Below are positions 54,730 through 63,662 of a DNA stretch of 64,000 nt, piece by piece. The notes beneath the pieces were generated by a model. The model worked only from the letters and a program-made list of their open reading frames with translations. It was not told the DNA's origin and made no database searches. This DNA is from Spirochaetales bacterium (GTDB lineage Bacteria; Spirochaetota; Spirochaetia; SZUA-6; RPPD01): assembly GCA_016934415.1 (NCBI GenBank), contig JAFGSW010000058.1, forward strand, positions 103,044 through 167,043, in the 5' to 3' direction. The translations under genes were made by a program, and so were the position numbers. Position 1 is the first letter of the stretch. Every line of letters starts with the position of its first letter.

Positions 54730-57438
54730 TCAGGGCAAAGCTTCATACCAGAGACGGTAGAGCAAGCCGGTAGACGTGCTTGTATCAAACGTCCACGTCG
54801 AATTGGCGCAGAAAGCCAGGGGGTATGATCCGGCATAGGCTTTGTCATAAGCCGCCAAATGTCCGGCTGGATAACCGTCGGAACCGAGAGTGACGAAATA
54901 GAGCGAGATGCCGTGAGACTCGGGGTTTTTGACGGCATTATGCCATTCCGCCAGAACGGCCTGGTCGATGGCGGTCATCAACGCTCCGGCTTGCGTGTCC
55001 GCATAATTCGTCAAGGTGTAAATCTCATCGGCCATGTCATAGATATCGATATTCAGGTCGCCGGGCACCGAATAATAATCCTCGGCGTAGTTGAATATGA
55101 TATTGCCGACCTCGTTCCTGATGCTGTTCGTGGAACAGGCATTGTAGAGAGCGGTGGAAAAGGCGTTGAGGGCCGTCATCACATTGCCAATCTCCGAGAG
55201 ATCGATGACGGAGATGGTGGTTCCGTCGGAGGCGGAATATTCCGCCGCGTACGCGGAAACGGCCGCGTTGTAAAAATCGGCCGTGGTGCGGCTTGTAACC
55301 TTGAACGCGTTGAGCACCTCATCGTATACGTAGCCGGTCCCGGGGACGGTTTCCTCGGACGCTATCATGATGTCGACCGAGGACCGTATTTCATACGCTA
55401 TTTCCATCATGGCGCTGTAGCAGATGTCGAAACAGACGATTCCGACGCCTTTGCCCGCCAGGCCGGTTCCTATTTCCTGCGTGTACATTATATCGCCGGA
55501 TGTATCGTCGAGACAGACGGCCTTGACCGTTGAACTCCCGGTGGCGGGTTTGGGCGGCAGGCCGCCTCCGTTGAATCCGGGAAGCGCAAGCGCCCGGTTC
55601 CCGTCCAGCCTCTTGGGAGCGGAAGAAGACGCGCGCCAACCCGAACCGTGGTCCCACAGGACCACCGCGTAATTGTCCGCGGGGAAGGCCGTCTTGCCGA
55701 AATTTATGAAATTCGAAAGGACGGTCGGATCGCCCATATTGAGTTCTTCCGCGGCGGTGGTCGTCAAGCCCAATTCGGTGGAGGCGAGCTGCCGTGAAAT
55801 GATTCCGGTGGACGCGCTATAGCCCGCCGAATCGTACTGAATTTCGAAAAGCCTCGTGTCGGTAAACGCGCTGGTGCCCGAATAGTATCCGCTGATGCCG
55901 TCCATGAGCACGATGAGCTTGACGCCCGTTCCGCGCAAATCCGAGTATTCCATTTCATTGATGTCGTCGAAGGCGAATTGTTCCAGATTATTGTCGCCGT
56001 CCAGATACACCAGGATCGTCCATTCGCAGTTGGTGACGGTGAGAGACAGAGCCTGGGTGTCGTAATTGGCGCTGTTCGCGCTGTCTTCGCAGCGGACGGT
56101 GAAATTATAGGTACCGGGGCGGGACGGGTAGCCTGAAATCTGGCCGGATGAGGAACCAAGGGCGACATCAAGGGGCAATGAGCCGGAAGAAATCGACCAG
56201 CTGAAACCTCCCGTTCCGCCGGTGGAGGAAAGCGTCTGGTCGTAGGACTTGTTGGCGCCGATCGAGGGCAGTGTCGCGGTCTGAATCTGGACCTTCGCGA
56301 CGACGGTTATGGAAAGCGCCTGATCGTCGTAATTGCCGCTCGACTCGTTGTCCGTGGCGCGAAGCGTGAAATTGCTTGTTCCGGCCGCGGAGGGCGTGCC
56401 TGAGATCTCTCCGGTGGCGCTTGTCAGCGACAATCCCGCCGGCAGGCTGCCGGAGGCCACCGACCACGTATACGAGCCGCTTCCCCCGCTCGCCGCCGCG
56501 GTGCTCGAGTAGGAGACGGAGGTAATGCCGTCCGGCAGCGACGTGGTGGAGACGGCGACGGCGCTCCTGACGATGACCGTATAGGCCTGCTCGTCGTAAT
56601 TGCCCGTTTCAACGGTATCGGTGGCCCGAACGGTGAAATCATACGTTCCCACGGCCGTCGTCGTCCCGGTCAGGGAGCCGCTTGAGCCGCCCAGGGAGAG
56701 GCCGGCGGGCAGGCTTCCGGAAGAAAGCGACCAGGCGTACGTTCCCTGGCCGCCCGTGGCGGTCAACGTGACCGAGTAGGCGCCGTTGATGAATCCATTG
56801 GGACACGCGCCGGTTTGGATGGCGACGGCGACTCCCGAATACACGGGTACGGTGTAATCATGGTCCGTATAGGCGCCGTTCGCGTCCGTGACGTGAACGG
56901 TAAAATCGAAGGAGCCGTAGGCGCTGGGCGTCCCGCTGATCGTTCCGCCGGAAGCCAGGGAGAGACCGTCCGGCAGGAAGCCGGCGGTAACGGCGAACGC
57001 ATAGGGCGCGGTGCCGTTGGAGCCGGTCAGCGTCTGGGAATACGCGCTGTTGTATTGAGCGGAAGGCAGGGTGGACGGAGAAACTCCGATTTCTCCGATG
57101 TTGAGAGAAAATTCCTTGCTGCCCGGATCGATCGAGCCGTCGGCCACCTGCACGGTGAACGTGAACGTGCCGGAAGCGGTGGGAGTTCCGGAAAGCTCTC
57201 CGTCAACGGAAAGCGTCATGCCGGCGGGAAGGGAGCCGGCGGTCACCTGCCATGAATAGGCAGCCGGGTCTCCGTTGGAAGCCTGCAGGACGAACGGCGC
57301 ATAGGCGGCGCCTTTCAATCCCGCCGGTAGAGTCGTAGTGGTAATTGAGATTTGAGGGCCGGGCGGAACGGGCGGTTCGCAGCCCGCCGCGATGACCAAC
57401 AAGATCAACAGTCCGGAAATAAACAATTTGTTGCGCAT
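54730..57438 (-). CDS. clostripain-like (C11) lipoprotein protease with Ig-like repeats
   Basis: 902 residues from ATG 57438 (GGAGG 6 bases before). MRNKLFISGLLILLVIAAGCEPP has a lipobox. Residues 30-490 are five or six He_PIG-type Ig-like repeats of about 90 residues, each with a phrase such as YSWQVTAGSLPAGMTLS...GELSGTP...GTFTFTVQVAD. The C11 protease follows (about 495-870): VVLWDHGSGWR (H597) and IVCFDICYSAMMEIAYE (C673). A PPKPATG insert lies between them. Paralogue of the 45.6 kb gene, with other attached domains. Cell-surface protease, probably Arg/Lys specific. Confidence 0.9.
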   Translation of the reverse strand: MRNKLFISGLLILLVIAAGCEPPVPPGPQISITTTTLPAGLKGAAYAPFVLQASNGDPAAYSWQVTAGSLPAGMTLSVDGELSGTPTASGTFTFTVQVADGSIDPGSKEFSLNIGEIGVSPSTLPSAQYNSAYSQTLTGSNGTAPYAFAVTAGFLPDGLSLASGGTISGTPSAYGSFDFTVHVTDANGAYTDHDYTVPVYSGVAVAIQTGACPNGFINGAYSVTLTATGGQGTYAWSLSSGSLPAGLSLGGSSGSLTGTTTAVGTYDFTVRATDTVETGNYDEQAYTVIVRSAVAVSTTSLPDGITSVSYSSTAAASGGSGSYTWSVASGSLPAGLSLTSATGEISGTPSAAGTSNFTLRATDNESSGNYDDQALSITVVAKVQIQTATLPSIGANKSYDQTLSSTGGTGGFSWSISSGSLPLDVALGSSSGQISGYPSRPGTYNFTVRCEDSANSANYDTQALSLTVTNCEWTILVYLDGDNNLEQFAFDDINEMEYSDLRGTGVKLIVLMDGISGYYSGTSAFTDTRLFEIQYDSAGYSASTGIISRQLASTELGLTTTAAEELNMGDPTVLSNFINFGKTAFPADNYAVVLWDHGSGWRASSSAPKRLDGNRALALPGFNGGGLPPKPATGSSTVKAVCLDDTSGDIMYTQEIGTGLAGKGVGIVCFDICYSAMMEIAYEIRSSVDIMIASEETVPGTGYVYDEVLNAFKVTSRTTADFYNAAVSAYAAEYSASDGTTISVIDLSEIGNVMTALNAFSTALYNACSTNSIRNEVGNIIFNYAEDYYSVPGDLNIDIYDMADEIYTLTNYADTQAGALMTAIDQAVLAEWHNAVKNPESHGISLYFVTLGSDGYPAGHLAAYDKAYAGSYPLAFCANSTWTFDTSTSTGLLYRLWYEALP

Positions 57439-57852
57439 GATAACCTCCAAGATTTTAGTGAATAATATATACCCTTTAGGCATAAAAACCCGCTCCATTC
57501 ACAATTTGTAAACGGAGACGTGAAATACCCGAAGTAAAAACATAAAAAGCGGGTAACGATGAAAGTAGAAATTGAGTATCAGACTCTATCAGATATGGGA
57601 TTTTTCTTCAAGGCTTTTGCGGGCGATATTTTGGCGGGCCGGAAATTCTTCAGGCAATCCGGGCATCCGGGAACGCGGCGACGTTGCCCGTCTCCCGCGG
57701 GATGACGGCAACTTTTTCAACCCCGTCGAATGAGGACACTCTCACGCGCACCCGTTCCATGGCCGCTCGGCAAACGAAAAGACGAAAACGGCATCATACT
57801 TTTCGTATGAGATGAAAAAATGGGCCGTTTCCCGGACCGGCGCGGCGTATCT
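57439..57852. other. 414-base intergenic region, no gene seen
   Basis: AT-rich next to the clostripain gene, GC-rich further on. I see no repeat of the families found elsewhere, and no terminator after the gene at 57853. Confidence 0.4.
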
Positions 57853-59001
57853 CTATTTTCGCCCCAGCCAATCCTCGCGTTTCAAATGATGAACGTCGGT
57901 TATTTCGATTTCCCGGGAATACCTGTTGTTCATCTTGCCGACAAGCTCCGTGAAGAAATCATTGTTCATCGCGCTGTATGAGATTTCCATCGTGATCGAA
58001 TATCGTTTTTTAATGTCATCGAGTATGCTCTTCCTGAGCCCGTCATCCGCCGCCCTGAGCGCGTCATCGAACAGCAGATTTGGATGAAAAAGCCCGGCGG
58101 TTTTGTAGTAAACAACGTCCTGACCCAGGGCGACCGCGTAAATCACGTCGGGCGACCGCCTTTTGGAATACAAATCCAGTATTTTGTTCAATCCGGCGTC
58201 GGTCAGGAACAATGAGACAAATATCATTTTAGAACGACCGCTGCTCCCGTCTCCGACTCTTATTGCGGCGGAAGCGATGTCGGCGGGCGCGATAACAGGC
58301 TGTTTTTCAGCGACGAGATAGAGAAATACGTCCAAATACCGGCTTCCGTCGGCATCCCCGCCCCGACCGTTGTCCGGAAACTTCCTCACCCTGACGTACT
58401 CGAGCCCCTCGGGCAACGCATACCCGGAGTACTGCAAATCAATCCGTTTTTGCCGGTCCGGGTCCGGCGAGCCCATCTCCTGGGCCGAATAATATGACAG
58501 AAAAGAAGCGTCGTATTTCTCATACTTCTTCAAACTATTAAAGTCCGAAAACGGATAAAATTGGAAAAAGTCCCCGTCTTTTATTTTCGGAACGGCCGCG
58601 TCGCCGCCGTCCGGATCGAGGAATATAATGTCGTCCTTGTAGTGAAATATCCCGTCGGAGCGTATTTCATCGATGATTTTTACGGACACCTCCCGGGAAT
58701 CCAGGATAGCGCCGACCTTTTGCAGCGGTTCATCCTGAAACAGCGGCAATTGGATGATTATCGTGTTTTCCCCGCCCGCCTTGACGATCGAATCATTTTC
58801 GTTTATTCCGATCAACCGTAACCGGGATTTGATCGCCGCGATGATGTTATTTATATCCCCTTCGGCGGCGGGAGGCGCGCTCGACACCCGCGCTTTGATC
58901 TCAAGTCCCTTGGAATATTCCTCCCTCCACTGTTTATCCGCCATCGAAGAACCGCAGCTGAAAATGCACAACATCATGAGAAAAATCAGGCTCGTTTTCA
59001 T
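57853..59001 (-). CDS. lipoprotein with SecD P1-like domain
   Basis: 382 residues. MKTSLIFLMMLCIFSCGSS is a lipoprotein signal. Residues 48-105 (INNIIAAIKSRLRLIGINENDSIVKAGGENTIIIQLPLF) follow the SecD periplasmic P1 pattern, in which the phrase R(I/L)xxxGxxEPxIxxxGxxxIxVQLPG is usual. Later, AADIASAAIRVGDGSSG and FVSLFLTDAGLNKILDLYSKRR also match SecD (where it reads VxxxLTxEGAxKF). There are no export-channel membrane helices, so this is a detached, lipid-anchored SecD head. Function unknown. Confidence 0.75.
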   Translation of the reverse strand: MKTSLIFLMMLCIFSCGSSMADKQWREEYSKGLEIKARVSSAPPAAEGDINNIIAAIKSRLRLIGINENDSIVKAGGENTIIIQLPLFQDEPLQKVGAILDSREVSVKIIDEIRSDGIFHYKDDIIFLDPDGGDAAVPKIKDGDFFQFYPFSDFNSLKKYEKYDASFLSYYSAQEMGSPDPDRQKRIDLQYSGYALPEGLEYVRVRKFPDNGRGGDADGSRYLDVFLYLVAEKQPVIAPADIASAAIRVGDGSSGRSKMIFVSLFLTDAGLNKILDLYSKRRSPDVIYAVALGQDVVYYKTAGLFHPNLLFDDALRAADDGLRKSILDDIKKRYSITMEISYSAMNNDFFTELVGKMNNRYSREIEITDVHHLKREDWLGRK

Positions 59002-59309
59002 GTCAATCCCGCCTTTCCTTTCAGATCAAGGCACCGGAAAAAATCATATTCCGCGATTCAAGCCCGGCGAAGCCGGCGCGTCCCGTGAAGAAAACCGGCG
59101 CTCTCCAATGACTTTCGTGCAATAATGTAGCACAGGACAATGCGCCGCGCAAGCAAAAAAACCGATACAAGATTTGAAATTCGGATATCGACGCCCTGCG
59201 AATTCGCATACAACCGGCCGACATTCGCCCGGCAGCGGGCGGTCCGTATATCGCGCAATTCAGGCATGGGTTTCCCCTTGCCATTTCTCCAAAGGGGGAC
59301 TGTTACGGC

Positions 59310-59520
59310 TCAAGGGGGGGCTTTTTGATTGACGGAAGGGGAGGGCAGTTTAATTGACGGAAGGAGCAGGAATCAGTGACGGAGGGGGCGGCATCAGTGA
59401 CGGAATACACTCTTACTCACATGTCCAGTATATAGCACCGGATCAAGGGGTGGCGCTTTGAATGACGAAAAGGGGGATCACTTTAATTGACGAAAGGGAT
59501 AAGAATCAGCGACCGATTAC
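59310..59520 (+). mobile_element. two blocks of IS21-like terminal repeats
   Basis: Two series of short units are seen. Block 1 (59310-59406): CTTTTTGATTGACGGAAGGGG, CAGTTTAATTGACGGAAGG, AATCAGTGACGGAGG, CATCAGTGACGGA. Block 2 (59446-59520): GCTTTGAATGACGAAAAGG, TCACTTTAATTGACGAAAGGG, AATCAGCGACCGA. Such a series of near-repeats is typical of the ends of IS21-family elements, where they bind the transposase. Similar units in inverse orientation lie at 63917-63968. No transposase gene is present in the window. Confidence 0.55.
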
Positions 59521-59751
59521 AGTCGCGATCGCTTTCAGCAGAAAGTAATAGACGTTCTTCCGGGTGTTCATGAGGATTTAATAGTCGCATTCTTTCGCTT
59601 GAGAAACCGTTTTAGGATAAAATTGGAAAAATTTACTAAATCATACTTTTTGTTTGATGACTATCAGGGAAAAATATGGACAACTTCTATAATATCCCAT
59701 GAGGCATCAATAGAAATGAAAGAAAGGAATATAATATCAGACAATAAATAA
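59503..59751 (+). pseudogene. C-terminal gene remnant after the IS-like repeats
   Basis: The frame is open for 82 codons from the stop at 59500 to TAA 59749, without a usable start codon. It reads ...RDRFQQKVIDVLPGVHEDL, then ...FRLRNRFRIKLEKFTKSYF and ends ASIEMKERNIISDNK. The codon use is like coding DNA. It begins exactly in the repeat block, so the gene was probably cut by the insertion. Family not recognised. Confidence 0.55.
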
Positions 59752-59783
59752 TTCAGTGATGATAAACTGATAGGAGTTAAAAA

Positions 59784-59900
59784 ATGAAAATAATTCAAAT
59801 CGTCGCTTTTCTTGCCTTCATGGCCCTCGCCGATGCCCGCCGTACCTGCGGGTGCGGAGCCGCTTACAATGAAAATACCATCCGGAATAAGGGAATATAA
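59784..59900 (+). CDS. small secreted peptide with CGCG motif
   Basis: 38 residues from ATG 59784, with TAGGAG 8 bases before it. The N-terminus MKIIQIVAFLAFMALADA is a short signal sequence; the rest contains RTCGCGAAYNENTIRNKGI. It stops 14 bases before the next start, and AAAGGAGG lies between them, so it is the first gene of an apparent three-gene unit. It may be a functional small peptide or a truncated lipoprotein. Not recognised. Confidence 0.5.
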   Translation: MKIIQIVAFLAFMALADARRTCGCGAAYNENTIRNKGI

Positions 59901-59914
59901 AAAAGGAGGTAATC

Positions 59915-60250
59915 ATGGAGTACCGTATTACGGGTAAAAAGGGGGAGGCCGCAAATGTGGCGATTTCTGTAGCGCCGCAAGAGAGCTGTTGCATCATCAA
60001 GGGCCGTGCACCCAATGCAGCCGCATATACCCAAGATTCCGGTCAAGTAACGGAGTTGGGGAAAGTTCCTTTAACGGAACATTTCCACATCGTATTCTAC
60101 AATAGACCTTGGAAATTTCAGATGCAAATCGGAATAGGCGGTCAATTCGCCCATTCTATAGCGGATTCAAGTGAAAACCAAGGATTGCCGTCGACAACGA
60201 TACTGACACCGGACACCGCGAATATAACCGTGATTTTTGAAGGAGTATGA
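59915..60250 (+). CDS. hypothetical protein
   Basis: 111 residues, not recognised. ATG has a perfect AAAGGAGG 7 bases upstream. No signal peptide, beta-rich. It has a Cys pair in APQESCCIIKGRAP and a hydrophobic end TILTPDTANITVIFEGV. The stop codon overlaps the next start (ATGA at 60247), so the two are translationally coupled. Confidence 0.65.
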   Translation: MEYRITGKKGEAANVAISVAPQESCCIIKGRAPNAAAYTQDSGQVTELGKVPLTEHFHIVFYNRPWKFQMQIGIGGQFAHSIADSSENQGLPSTTILTPDTANITVIFEGV

Positions 60251-61320
60251 TCGTGAACATTAAGAATAGATTGGCTTCAATGTCAGTCTTTTTTTTGCTG
60301 ATTACCTGTTCCTGCTTCGCGCAGGAAAAGCAACTTGATATATTGCCCGGAACGGTGTTGGTGAGTCCAATAGGCGGGCTCAACGATCCGACGGAGTTTC
60401 GGGGCTTTTCAATTTCACTTCAAAGCGGGACCGAACTGACTACGGGAGCGAATACGTTCGGGTATTCAAGCGTATCCTTAACCGGCAGATGGATACCCGG
60501 ATCCAGCGATTTTGGAAAATCAATTTCGATCTTATTCGGCGTGGCGGATTGGTATACGCCGCCCCTTTCCATTGTTTATCCTTCGGAATACTTGACGCCG
60601 AGCGAGCAGAATGCGGGCTCTTCGGCGGTCGGCTCCATTCTAGCCGGATTGTCTTATAAAATCGGCAGCAGATTGCCGAGCAATGACGATTGGGGAAAAT
60701 ATAAGAGTCAATTGCTTGATTACGAGGTCAAGATAGCGAACGCGCCAACGGAAATCGAAAAAAACAGACTCATCGTTGAACGAAACGCATTTATATGGAC
60801 GAAAATATTAAGACCGTCCTATAAGAAAGGCATTCTTGAGGCAGGCGTCATCGCACGATTAAGCACCCTTGCCCTGGAGACGGACGCCGAGGGTCTGGAT
60901 GCATTCGAGTCGTTTGCTGTCGGAGCCGGCATTTTCGATTTCATTGAAGGCATTCATTTTTATAAGAATTTTCAATCGCTCCAAAATCCAACAAGGGAAA
61001 ACGACTGGGCTTTGACGTGCACGTTGGGATTTTTCTTAGATCTCAACGATGTGCCGCCCGTTTCCGTATTGGGAATAGTCTTGGGCGCCGGTTATTATCA
61101 ATATCCGAACCGATCGCCGATTTTGCCCGGTCCGCCGGACATCGCGCCATATACCATACGCATCGACGGTACGGTCTTTTTATCCGGCTTTCTGCGCGAT
61201 AACGCAAGCAGAGGATCAGGAATCGGGTTAAAATTCCAATACTCCGTAAATCATCCCCTGGAAAACCAGTTTCAATTACTGGTGATTTTCTCTTCGGATT
61301 TTTTGAGCAGCATCAAATAA
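60247..61320 (+). CDS. secreted protein, probable outer-membrane beta-barrel
   Basis: 357 residues. Residues 1-25 are a signal peptide (IKNRLASMSVFFLLITCSCFAQ). Later parts alternate in the way of membrane beta strands (FRGFSISLQSGTELTTGANTFGYSSVSLTGRWIPG, WALTCTLGFFLDLNDV, VLGIVLGAGYYQYP, GSGIGLKFQYSV). It ends ...LLVIFSSDFLSSIK, without a terminal aromatic residue. A cytosolic-looking helical insert (YKSQLLDYEVKIANAPTEIEKNRLIVERN) lies in the middle. Function unknown. AT-rich. Overlaps the upstream gene by 4 bases. Confidence 0.65.
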   Translation: MIVNIKNRLASMSVFFLLITCSCFAQEKQLDILPGTVLVSPIGGLNDPTEFRGFSISLQSGTELTTGANTFGYSSVSLTGRWIPGSSDFGKSISILFGVADWYTPPLSIVYPSEYLTPSEQNAGSSAVGSILAGLSYKIGSRLPSNDDWGKYKSQLLDYEVKIANAPTEIEKNRLIVERNAFIWTKILRPSYKKGILEAGVIARLSTLALETDAEGLDAFESFAVGAGIFDFIEGIHFYKNFQSLQNPTRENDWALTCTLGFFLDLNDVPPVSVLGIVLGAGYYQYPNRSPILPGPPDIAPYTIRIDGTVFLSGFLRDNASRGSGIGLKFQYSVNHPLENQFQLLVIFSSDFLSSIK

Positions 61321-61428
61321 AAGTTCATCCGTATGCCATGATCCGTTATCGTGTCATAGAAAGGGCTTTTTGAAAACAAATCATAAAACGCGGCAAGGCT
61401 TTTTATGACGGTTGTCGGATTCTTTATT

Positions 61429-61464
61429 CCTGAAACAACGTTTTCAGGCATTTTATACTAAAGT
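61429..61464 (+). promoter_or_regulatory. palindrome and -10-like box before the M12B gene
   Basis: CCTGAAA (61429-61435) and TTTCAGG (61442-61448) enclose six bases, followed by TATACT. No good -35 is visible. The palindrome could be an operator, but this is weak. Confidence 0.3.
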
Positions 61465-61475
61465 AGGAGGAAAAG

Positions 61476-63662
61476 ATGAAAGGAATCACAAAATTATTCT
61501 TACTTGTCCTAATCCTCGGCATAGGATTGACAAGCTGTCCGACGAGGGCTTCTTCGGTTTTTGAAGTGATCGAGGAAAACCCAGTTATTGATACCAAGAG
61601 AGAACCGGCTGCGATCGGAGCGGTTAATGTCAAGGTTAATTTTCGCTTGCTCAATGAAGCTACGGAAATTACGGTTCCCCTACCGGGGAAAAAGACTCTC
61701 CAGATTGTCAAAAAGCGTGAGGATAAATATGACAAGGGCCGTATTGCCTGGTATGGATTAGTGGTTAAGGATCCGGGAAGTTTAGTTCTGCTTTCTATCA
61801 CCCCGAACGCTCTTGCTGGAAAAATTACTACAGGTACGGGAAACATCTATGGCATTAATTGCTTGAGAAAAGATATATATCAGATCGTCGAATATGAGAG
61901 CAAAAGATTCGAGGAAAACAGAAATGACGCGATACCTGTTCCTAAGATAATCGATAAACCTAATACCGCAATGGATTGCCCCGATCCTGCTACGAATATC
62001 GATGTGATGATCGTCTACACAGCCGATGCAGAGACCGGAGCTGGCGGGCAAGACGCAATGGAAGCTTTTATTTATGAATGTATCTATGTTGCCAACCTAT
62101 CCTATCAGAACAGCAATATCAATCAACGATTGAATCTTGTACATTTTGAAGAGGTGACATACACGGAAACCAGTGATGCCAATACTGACTTAACCCGACT
62201 CCAAAATACCGCAGATGGATATTTGGATAATGTACATACATTACGAAATACCTATTCAGCAGATATGGTGACATTGCTCGTGGAAAACATGACAAGCTAC
62301 TGCGGGATAGGCTATATGCCCTCTACGGTGGCCCATGGGAATCTTACCTATGCCTTTACTGTCTTAAAACGAAGTTGCGCAGTAGCCAATCTGAGTTATC
62401 CGCATGAACTGGGGCATAATATGGGAGCACGACATGATTGTACCAATGATTCCGCAATAGGCTCGCCATATGATTATAATCACGGTTACTATGTTTCAAC
62501 TCCGGCAGACGGAAGCGGACAGTCATGGAGAACTGTAATGGCCTACAATGACTGTACGAGTGGTCCGTGCAATAGAATCCCTTATTTCTCTAATCCCTCG
62601 TTGAACTATTCGCCCACTGGTTCAGCTTCCACGGATGCGATGGGGACAAGTACCGTGGCAGGAAATTGCACAGCGGATAATCGACAGACCTTAAACAATA
62701 CCGGCTCCACTATTTCCAACTACATCTGCAGTTCTCCCGGCGTCCATAATGTCTGGATGCGGGATACCTGGGAAGATACCGGACTGGAACCGGATCCCAA
62801 TACGGCGGGTCAGGCTATGTGGGTTTCCCCCTACATCTGGGCAAGAAACGATCAAGACGCTACATTTGTGTGCCAATTCATACATCAGAATCCCATTAAA
62901 GGGCAAACTAACTGGGTTTACGTGAAAATGATCAATGGAGACTCAACCGCGGCGAGTGGAACTTTGGAACTTTACTATGCAAATGCGTCGGTTTCACTCA
63001 CCTGGCCTTCCGGTTGGACATTAATTAATAATCCGACAGTATCGATAAATGCAAATTCCACGACCATTGTCGAGATCGCCTGGAACGGCCTGCCGAGTGA
63101 GGGGCATTACTGCCTTCTCGCCCGCTGGGTATCTGCAGCAGACCCGATGACTTTTTCCGAAACCGCCGATATCGGATACAATACGCGCCAGAACAATAAC
63201 ATCATATGGCGCAATGTGAATATCATTGAAGCTTCTCCCGACGCCGGTGAACAAAAGGCCTTTTTTACAATGCAAAATATCACCGGCAAGCCGACTGGAA
63301 TCGAATTCAATGACCAAGCGCTTTTCCCCAAGCACGCTTTTATTGAAACAGGCGATATTTTTATAGTTTTAGAAAAGGATATTTTTGCCTCTTGGGTCAA
63401 AGCAGGTTCTAAAGGTACCGGCATCAAAGTAGTTAACGATAAAATACAGATAATCGATAATGGCGGTTCAATCGATAATATCCCATTGCAACGGGAACAG
63501 AAAACAATGATTACCTTTTCTTTTATTCGGAAAAAAAATACCATTTCTGATAAATATAATTTTATTGTCCGGCAATATATCGTGATTAAGGATGACAAGC
63601 AACAATCGATCAGAAACATAACCGGCGGTGTTAGTTACGAAATTTATACTTACAAGCGATAG
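61476..63662 (+). CDS. reprolysin-like (M12B) metalloprotease lipoprotein
   Basis: 728 residues. MKGITKLFLLVLILGIGLTSC has a lipobox. After a propeptide-like part (25-165) the metzincin domain begins: IDVMIVYTADAETGAGG, QRLNLVHFEEVTY, ADMVTLLVENMTSYCGIGYM, and the zinc site H310-E311-H314-H320 in YPHELGHNMGARHDC; the Met-turn is in RTVMAYNDC. Beyond residue 420 come beta-sandwich domains and a C-terminal region. GGAGG precedes the ATG. It is AT-rich. A palindrome (CCTGAAA ... TTTCAGG at 61429-61448) and TATACT lie upstream. Probably a secreted virulence- or nutrition-type protease. Confidence 0.88.
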   Translation: MKGITKLFLLVLILGIGLTSCPTRASSVFEVIEENPVIDTKREPAAIGAVNVKVNFRLLNEATEITVPLPGKKTLQIVKKREDKYDKGRIAWYGLVVKDPGSLVLLSITPNALAGKITTGTGNIYGINCLRKDIYQIVEYESKRFEENRNDAIPVPKIIDKPNTAMDCPDPATNIDVMIVYTADAETGAGGQDAMEAFIYECIYVANLSYQNSNINQRLNLVHFEEVTYTETSDANTDLTRLQNTADGYLDNVHTLRNTYSADMVTLLVENMTSYCGIGYMPSTVAHGNLTYAFTVLKRSCAVANLSYPHELGHNMGARHDCTNDSAIGSPYDYNHGYYVSTPADGSGQSWRTVMAYNDCTSGPCNRIPYFSNPSLNYSPTGSASTDAMGTSTVAGNCTADNRQTLNNTGSTISNYICSSPGVHNVWMRDTWEDTGLEPDPNTAGQAMWVSPYIWARNDQDATFVCQFIHQNPIKGQTNWVYVKMINGDSTAASGTLELYYANASVSLTWPSGWTLINNPTVSINANSTTIVEIAWNGLPSEGHYCLLARWVSAADPMTFSETADIGYNTRQNNNIIWRNVNIIEASPDAGEQKAFFTMQNITGKPTGIEFNDQALFPKHAFIETGDIFIVLEKDIFASWVKAGSKGTGIKVVNDKIQIIDNGGSIDNIPLQREQKTMITFSFIRKKNTISDKYNFIVRQYIVIKDDKQQSIRNITGGVSYEIYTYKR

